Source: Ecdyonurus torrentis
Taxonomy: Eukaryota; Arthropoda; Insecta; Ephemeroptera; Heptageniidae
DNA: 64,000 nt
Assembly: GCA_949318235.1 (NCBI GenBank)
Contig: OX439127.1
Span: 8,798,987-8,862,986 of the forward strand
Direction of reading: 5' to 3'
Shown piece by piece: positions 57,091 through 64,000 of this stretch. A program made the position numbers and the translations under genes. Below the pieces are notes generated by a model. It was not told the DNA's origin. It worked only from the letters and a program-made list of their open reading frames with translations, and ran no database searches. The number at the start of each line of letters is the position of its first letter. Position 1 is the stretch's first letter.

Positions 57091-57995
57091 TAGCTAGGAT
57101 TTCATTTAAGCAGGAAACAAAAACTAAAAATCTAAATTAAAAAAAAAAAGGAAACTCGGCTGTTCTGCAGCTTTCAACGCATACTAACTACTACACGCAA
57201 TGTTTGTTTATGACTCGGTAATTTTACTAAAATAGCAAACAAGGTAAATAACTTCAAAAGTAAATTTTTATCTTTTTTTTTTACCTATATAATTACACTA
57301 TACACGTTATAAAGCTAGAAGCTTTTTTACATTTTTATATCTAATATGTTAAAAAAAAGTAGTGTTTTATACAAACCAGGTAATTCATAGCAATATGCTT
57401 GTTATATATTTATTTTATACAAAAGCTTTATTTAAATTTTAACACTGAAATACAATGATTTTATTATTATTATTTTACGTATTAATCATGCAAATAATTT
57501 GGATGGCTGTTGTTTAATGTATTGTAAAGATAGGGGATAATATATTATACAATTTACAATATATGCGTATACTACTTGGAAAGGGGTATATCATTTTCAC
57601 GTTGCTTTGTTTTCGCTGAATATTAAATGTTCCAGTCCCTACTAATAGCTTCAACATTTTACTGTATTTATTGTGGCAAAAAGAATGACAGTACTTTTGC
57701 ATTAGGGAGTTGTAAACTACACACCATTGTAAAGGTGATTTTAAAAAAAATTGAAGATTTTAAGTTGATTTCTATACATTTCGCACTTCAAGGAAACTAA
57801 GGAAGTAAAATGAAATTAAAAATATATTCAAATATAGTAACACATTATTAAATATTTCACACGTCCGAGTGTGTGTGTGTGTGTGTGGTGTGTGTGAGAA
57901 AGAGAGAGTATTTTTAAAAATATAAGCCAAAATAAATGTAGTAGTTCAAGAAATTACTGACAAATTTGTCAAAGATAAAATATTTGAGACTAATA

Positions 57996-58322
57996 TTAAA
58001 GCCATAGACAACCTAAAACAACATATTCTTTTTAATGAGCAAACACAAAATGGAATCTACAAAACTGATGAGTGGTGACAATTTTTACTAGAATGTAAAT
58101 GTGGCTCCGTAAGAGAGTGTGAAAATACTGTTAAGTATGCGATTTGCGCAAATATTTCTGTTTATAACATCAGAAACAAACAAAGTTTGGTATGAAAATG
58201 TTATGCGAGTTGCATAAATTGAAATTTTCTAATTACTGCTACGGGTTTTGAGACAAACTAATGCTATTTATAATAAGTCTCATCAAGTGGTTTATGAATG
58301 TTTTCTTCTGGTCTATGCCTGA
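57996..58322 (+). mobile_element. TTAA-type MITE, copy B4
   Basis: TTAA-AGCCATAGACAACC at the left and TCTGGTCTATGCCT at the right; the right TTAA has decayed. The central TGACGTCA has become TAACATCA. Confidence 0.82.
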
Positions 58323-58392
58323 GACAGTAACGTGTGCAGTCATCGGGCACTTTCACTCTACATCTCAAACAGTACAATATTCTATATGAGGA

Positions 58393-59008
58393 AAAAAAAA
58401 ATTATCCCATATTCCAAAAAAATGAAATTGTACTATAAATTGATAGAAATGCGAATATGTAATTTTTGACTCCCTTACCTGTTCTTTTAATTAATTTTTG
58501 AAAGTCGTGAAATGTCGTCATGGTCGGTTTCTTATACCGACATGCGTAAGTTGCCGCCCGTGACGTCATTTTTAGATTTTCAAAAATTAATTAAAATACT
58601 TAAAGGCATAGAACACCTTGAACAAAAAAACATGTCTAATATCCTAAAATACCTAAATGTCAACGTTGATTTGGCCGGAGTCATTTATTTCTAATTTAAT
58701 ATCCATTCCTAAAATGACAGCTGCAGGTTTGTGACGTCACAGCTCGCCTGTTTCCTCGTGCGTGGACTAGTGAGCTGTGACGTCACAAACCCGAAGCTGT
58801 GATTTTGTGAATGGAAAATAAATTAAAAATCAGTGACTCCGGCCAAATCAACATTGATACTTAGGTATTCTGGTATTTTATAGGATATTATACATGTTTT
58901 TTGTTCAAGTTGTTCTACGCCTTTAATGAACTCAAAATTTAAAAATTTGCACATCAATCAATTCAGAACAATGTTCTCTTTTAGAATATGAAATAAAACT
59001 ACCCCCTT
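58393..59008. mobile_element. Outer MITE C2, interrupted by palindromic TTAA MITE B6
   Basis: The right end TTTAGAATATGAAATAAAAC followed by TACCCCC is the inverted terminus of C1/C3; the left end is decayed. B6 occupies 58600-58926. Confidence 0.75.
58600..58926. mobile_element. Palindromic TTAA-type MITE, copy B6
   Basis: TTAA-AGGCATAGAACACCTT at the left and AGTTGTTCTACGCCT-TTAA at the right. About 150-bp arms are inverted copies, including TGATTTGGCCGGAGTCA/TGACTCCGGCCAAATCA and AGCTCG/GAGCT next to a TGACGTCA in each arm. Confidence 0.9.
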
Positions 59009-59461
59009 TTATTATTATTATTTTTTATTTCCCTTTAAGGTCTTCCTGATTGTGATGATTTTAACTCTTTTCATACGATCAAATTTACTGCACATTATAT
59101 AAAACTATTGCTCCATTCGTATTACCATTTGACAATCTCCGTGCTCAAATCTTGCAGCTTGTTACTCCTTAAATTTGCATCATTTCAACACTTGTCTTGC
59201 GGTGATATTGATTATTAGAGAAAAGGTTGAGTGCATCATGACGCTCGCATCAGAGATTCCCACATCAAAAGTGTTCTGTCAGAGGAGAGACTATATTATT
59301 TAAAAAATGTAAAAAATGAATATTATGAAAGCTCTTTCAAAAAAAATTCCGTATATAGTAAGTAAAATATCCATAACACATGAAGCTTTTCTATCAACAA
59401 ATGACATCATTTTTGCTTAATATGAATTTAATGTACTTAATTAGGACTAAAAATATGCAGT

Positions 59462-59492
<31 letters not shown>

Positions 59493-59663
59493 CTTCTTCT
59501 TCTTCCCTGAGAATATTTATTTTACAGCAGATATACAGAAAAGCAGCTCGGACACAAAGCCAAAATAATGATCAATTTTACTGCATTGTCTCTAGTCTAG
59601 TGGGTCCACTTCTATAAGATTTACAATGAGGAAGAAGAAGGAAAAAAAAAAGAAAAAAAAAAA

Positions 59664-59939
59664 AGAGGGAAGTTTTATTTCATATTCTAAAAGAGGACAT
59701 TTTTCAGAACCGATTGATATGCGAATGTCTAAATTTTGAGTTCCATAAGTTTTTATTATTATTATTATCATCATTTTTTTGAAAATTGAAAAATGACGTC
59801 ACGTTCGGTGACTTATGCAATTGGGTATAGGGAAAGTTATCAACTGTAACTGTAAAATATTAATTAAAAATACTTTTGAATATCTATATTGATTCAGGAT
59901 GATCTCCTTTATTTTGATATGCAGTAAAATTGCCCCCTA
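59664..59939. mobile_element. Outer MITE C3 (uninterrupted)
   Basis: AGGGAAGTTTTATTTCATAT TCTAAAA at the left, inverted TTTTGATATGCAGTAAAATT GCCCCCT at the right, with TGACGTCA at 59794. Confidence 0.7.
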
Positions 59940-60379
59940 ATTTTTTTTAGTCGTCCTTATTGGTTTCAATGAAAAATTTATCAGCTCTTATAATAAAATA
60001 AGTGATTAGTGATTACACATATTATGTATGTAAGTACATATCATATTGCATAATGTAAATATATTATCAACATATTAATATTACATAACCTTTATCACAA
60101 AAGATATCATTCTCTATAAATTGATATATTATGCATGAATTTATGAATGATTTAATTGACATGATAAATATAAGAATGCTGCGAAATTGTATGACAAATT
60201 ATCATTAATAATATTACAATGATATAAATTTATAATATAGCATTTAATATCCATTCTCAATATAAATTTTCTTAAAACGTTCAATCATATTATAAAAAGT
60301 GATAAATTCATTTTTAAATTTATTTAAAACATTTTCTCTTCCACGTAACTGATTAATTTAACGTAAAAAAGACAGTTTT

Positions 60380-60389
60380 ATAATAAGAA

Positions 60390-60421
<32 letters not shown>

Positions 60422-60430
60422 GGAGAGAGT
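60380..60430. repeat. (GA)n microsatellite
   Basis: Imperfect GA array of about 50 bp. Confidence 0.9.
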
Positions 60431-60673
60431 GCTGCCAAGTGTGTAAATAGAAGGAAAAAGTGTATCCACCGTTTATGACTTCTTTTTTTGTTTTAAAGGA
60501 AAGTAAAGAAGAAATTGTTTAGTTATATTGGCTTAACGAGCAAGTAACTTTATGGTGTTAGGCTTTCGTCTCAATATGCTATACTATACGCAGGAGTATG
60601 CACACTTTGCTTTAGTGCAAACACGAAGAAAGAAAGGCAAGCTATGGATCAAGCTACTGAACTGTGAGGGTGC

Positions 60674-60956
<283 letters not shown>

Positions 60957-61070
60957 CTGCAGCGAGCGAGGGAGCGCAGGAGTATAGAGGGCTCGTTAAG
61001 CAATCATTGCAAAAGAAGCGGCAATATATTTAATAATTAAAAAAAAAGTTGAGAAGAGAAAGAGAGAAAG

Positions 61071-61074
<4 letters not shown>

Positions 61075-61104
<30 letters not shown>
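61075..61104. repeat. (GA)n microsatellite
   Basis: 30 bp of GA. Confidence 0.9.
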
Positions 61105-61113
<9 letters not shown>

Positions 61114-62810
61114 AATTCATTAATGTGTGTATAAGACGTGCACCTACAGGGTACAGGCAATTCAATACAAGCTGAGCAGGAAGTTTCACAATTCATCTTT
61201 TTTTTTATTAATTAAAATTTTATAAGAAAAATAATATAATATAATTAAAAAATTATTAATTTCAATGGAAAAAAAGAAATAATATGAATGAACAATAACC
61301 AACAAGATGCATAAAGTAGATTTTATATTTAATGTAAATTATAAATAAAATTTAAAAAAAATTTCATTCTCGTGTCTCTAATTCTCAAAACTGGGATTTG
61401 GCTTTATTTGACGTTACTGTGTGTGCTGAGGCACAAATTGAACCACGCTCTATAATAGGGAAGTTGTAATTACTTCACAGCTAAATCGATTTTTTTTCTT
61501 TAGTGACTGATATTTTTTATATTTTATTTTTACAATGCATGTTATGTATTCTGTTGTTGTCTTTATGTGACCATATTACATTCTCGTTTGTGAATTTTGT
61601 CAGTTTCTGAATAAAGAATATGATTTGAATGTGATATTGTTTGTAATAAATCATAATATATCGTTGATTTTTAGATTTCATAACCTATATAAGTAATCTT
61701 TTTAGTATGTTTGTTTCCTTTTTGATCATCAAGCAAAATGTTAACGCTCAACTGCTTGTCAAAATAGTTTGAATGGTGGTGTGTTTCAAGTCTTGTTCTG
61801 AGGCAATGTGATGAATGAAAATATACGATAAATTAAATGCCTTCTTTAAATTGATGTTTACATAATTCACTATAGTAATTGGACCCATCTAAAAATAGTA
61901 TGTATAATAATATGCATGTTCATCCTTCTCCTAAGCTTTATACATCATTTTGATATTTCTATACAAGTTGGAAATATAAGAATATAGCAACTTAAAATTT
62001 TTCCGATTTGTATGGTAATTTTTGAAGCAGTTTTTCAAAATAAACGAAGAGGAAACACCATATTTTTACAGTAGAGTGATTTTCTCTTGTTGATATATAT
62101 TTTTTATTTGCACTGAAATCTCAAGTAAAGCAATATTATAAGCATGTATACAATGTATGTATATCACATATCAGATGCGATGGGACGTGTACACAGTAAC
62201 TCATCACGTTAATCGTGTTCTACTTCAGTTCTTTTCAGTATACTGTAGAGATTTGCATATTGCAAAAATTAACGTAATGCATAGTGCACTTAAAGTAATA
62301 GTGATTTTTTTTCCTTTTCTCTCTTTTGTTTCATTCTCTTTTCTCTCTCTCTCTCTCTCTCTAACATTTTTTTTTGTACTTGCAATTTGTTACTATGACG
62401 ATTTTGTTTTCTTTGTTTTATATAAAATGTAATGGTGCATATTTTTTTCAGAGCGTCAGAAACTTACTTTAAGATATTACTTCATATTGCTAGCATTTCG
62501 TAATTATTCTAAAACTAACTTTTTTTCCTCGTCATTATAAAACGTGCATAATAAAATGAAAAGCAAGAATATTGGAGAAAGATTTCTTCTTATTATTATG
62601 ACGATGGAAAATAGTTGTATTAATTAAAATATTAATTAAAGGGGAAAAAATGAAGAAATATGTGAATATATGTATCGAATATTAATGATCTCTACAAAAT
62701 GTAACACTTTATATTTAAGTATGTTATACAATTTAAAGTATTTGAAGTTTTATTTTTATGAGCTAAAAAGTTTAAGTTTTAAGTTCTAAAGTAAAACACA
62801 AAATAATAAC

Positions 62811-63212
62811 TTTTTTTTTTTTTTTCTTTTTTTTTTGCTTGTCATATTGTGTTATTGTGCTATACACCAATCCCAGTCCCAGTCAAGACATTGTCTTATC
62901 GACAGGTAAGGACTTTCCAATTAATGGAAAAGCACATACGGGCCGGCCACGGCCTAAGTACACAGCCCGGCATTCGCCATGACAGCCTAGAGAAACCGTG
63001 GAAACATTTAGGCAGGCTGGTCGGTGCAATCATATCAATCATGCACCTCCCAAATACTGTGCGTCGTCATGTAATGCATGTAAACATGCATCGTGCAACG
63101 TGTTGTGCTCTAACACTTCACGTACGCACCCAGCAGTGGCTCGAACCTATACTCGGTGAGGAGTACAGAGTTGCGAGTCAGCTGCCTTCACCACTCGGCC
63201 ATACCAGCTCGT
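62811..63212 (-). mobile_element. tRNA-derived SINE, full length
   Basis: On the minus strand the head reads GAGCTGGTATGGCCGAGTGG with A box TGGCCGAGTGGT (63201-63190) and B box GGTTCGAGCC (63147-63138), spaced as in a tRNA gene of the long-variable-arm type. A body follows, then TGTCGATAAGACAATGTCTT and an A tail (plus-strand T run 62811-62836). The 3' half is shared with 20254-20441. The open frame on the plus strand is accidental. Confidence 0.88.
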
Positions 63213-63716
63213 CTATATGTCTATATCTATGTTTTGGTAGTTGAATTAAAAATATAAAGAAGCCACATTATCTTGGCACCATTTCAGAAAATTAATTGCA
63301 GCGTGTGATAATATGTGTTTTGTATCAAAATATTGCAAAAAACGTCTTTATTATGATTATGTAATATAGTTATTGTCAAAAGTTATTGTTTGTAAATTGT
63401 ATTATTAAAAACTTATACTTCTGGTCAAGATTCATACATTATAATACGGTTGCAAAAGCTGTCTATACGCCTTTTATAAAGTTTCTATTGTTATTATTAT
63501 ATCTATAATAATAATATGCGTATTGGAATTCTTGCTTTATCCATTTTGTATAGTATTGGGCTACAGCTTATAGCTATACTCCCTTTATGACACTCATAAT
63601 CAACAGATTCTATATATTATATCACACCTACGGACAAAATAAATACATAATAATTATGATATAGCTCAATATCAGTCAGTACAATTTGTTTAATACAGCA
63701 AAAATTTATGCTATAC

Positions 63717-64000
63717 TTAAAGCCATAGACCACATAAAACAACATGTGCTTTTTAATGAATTAACACGAAATGGGATCCTCAAAACTGTTAATAATTTTT
63801 ACCAGAATGTTAATGTAGCCCTACGAGAGAGCATAAAAATACTGTAACGTATGCAATTTAAGTGACTATTCATGTTTCTGACGTCAGAAACATGCAAAAA
63901 ATTAGCATGAAAATGTTGTGCGGGTTGCATAAGTTGAACGTTTTGATCACTGCTACGGATGGGTTTTGAAACAAACTAAAGTTATTTATGTAAGTCCCAT
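63717..64000 (+). mobile_element. TTAA-type MITE, copy B5 (runs off the window)
   Basis: TTAA-AGCCATAGACCACATA, then the same order as copy B1 including TTTCTGACGTCAGAAAC at 63876; it is cut by the window end at TAAGTCCCAT. Confidence 0.87.

Noticed and set aside
58066..58080. Third hammerhead candidate at CTGATGAG in MITE B4
   Set aside because: No stem II or GAAAC downstream, and other copies of this MITE read CTGATGACAA.
63140..63212. tRNA gene on the minus strand
   Set aside because: A and B boxes are present but the acceptor stem does not pair cleanly and the sequence continues into a SINE body with an A tail.
62849..63244. 131-codon frame containing TPIPVPVKTLSYRQ
   Set aside because: Antisense to a tRNA-derived SINE; the same peptide recurs opposite the truncated SINE at 20.3 kb.

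Overview
This is an AT-rich eukaryotic genome window, not bacterial. Genes are split into short exons with GT-AG introns, and long non-coding stretches are packed with microsatellites, poly-A/T runs and small inverted-repeat elements. Long perfect (CT)n, (CA)n and (GA)n arrays, an invertebrate-type SLC6 GABA-transporter 3' end and a GDP-type succinyl-CoA ligase gene fit an invertebrate, perhaps an arthropod such as a crustacean. The species is not identifiable from sequence alone.

Layout. (1) 1-1676, plus strand: last four coding exons of an SLC6 sodium/chloride-coupled transporter. (2) 1677-7947: intergenic, with microsatellites, a perfect 44-bp palindrome and a 104-bp MITE. (3) 7948-23221, plus strand: complete nine-exon gene for mitochondrial succinyl-CoA ligase (GDP-forming) beta subunit, 427 aa, all splice phases consistent. 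Its introns hold foldback elements, a pogo/Tigger relic with CENP-B-type HTH, TA-flanked MITEs, a truncated LINE with target-site duplication, a SINE 3' end and, in intron 7 in sense orientation, a complete type I hammerhead ribozyme behind a CCAAT/TATA promoter-like block. (4) 23222-31215: foldback elements and a 1.8-kb terminal-inverted-repeat element enclosing a CpG-rich promoter-like patch. (5) 31216-31381, minus strand: a convincing last coding exon of a gene I do not recognise. (6) 34091-34730: tandem repeat whose units each carry a (GA)n tract, just upstream of (7) 34849-35502, plus strand: a probable first coding exon (218 codons) of another unrecognised gene ending in a clean splice donor. 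(8) 35503-64000: no further coding exon that I can support; probably a long intron plus intergenic DNA, with extreme microsatellites, a LINE fragment, a tRNA-derived SINE and a cluster of TTAA-flanked (piggyBac-like) MITEs carrying TGACGTCA palindromes.

The genes do not form an obvious pathway. The SLC6 transporter moves a neurotransmitter or related amine across the plasma membrane; the ligase makes GTP in the TCA cycle. The most interesting content is non-coding: the intronic hammerhead, the foldback families with conserved ends and variable cores, nested TTAA-MITE insertions with a readable empty site, and a MITE-borne cluster of CRE/ATF-type sites.
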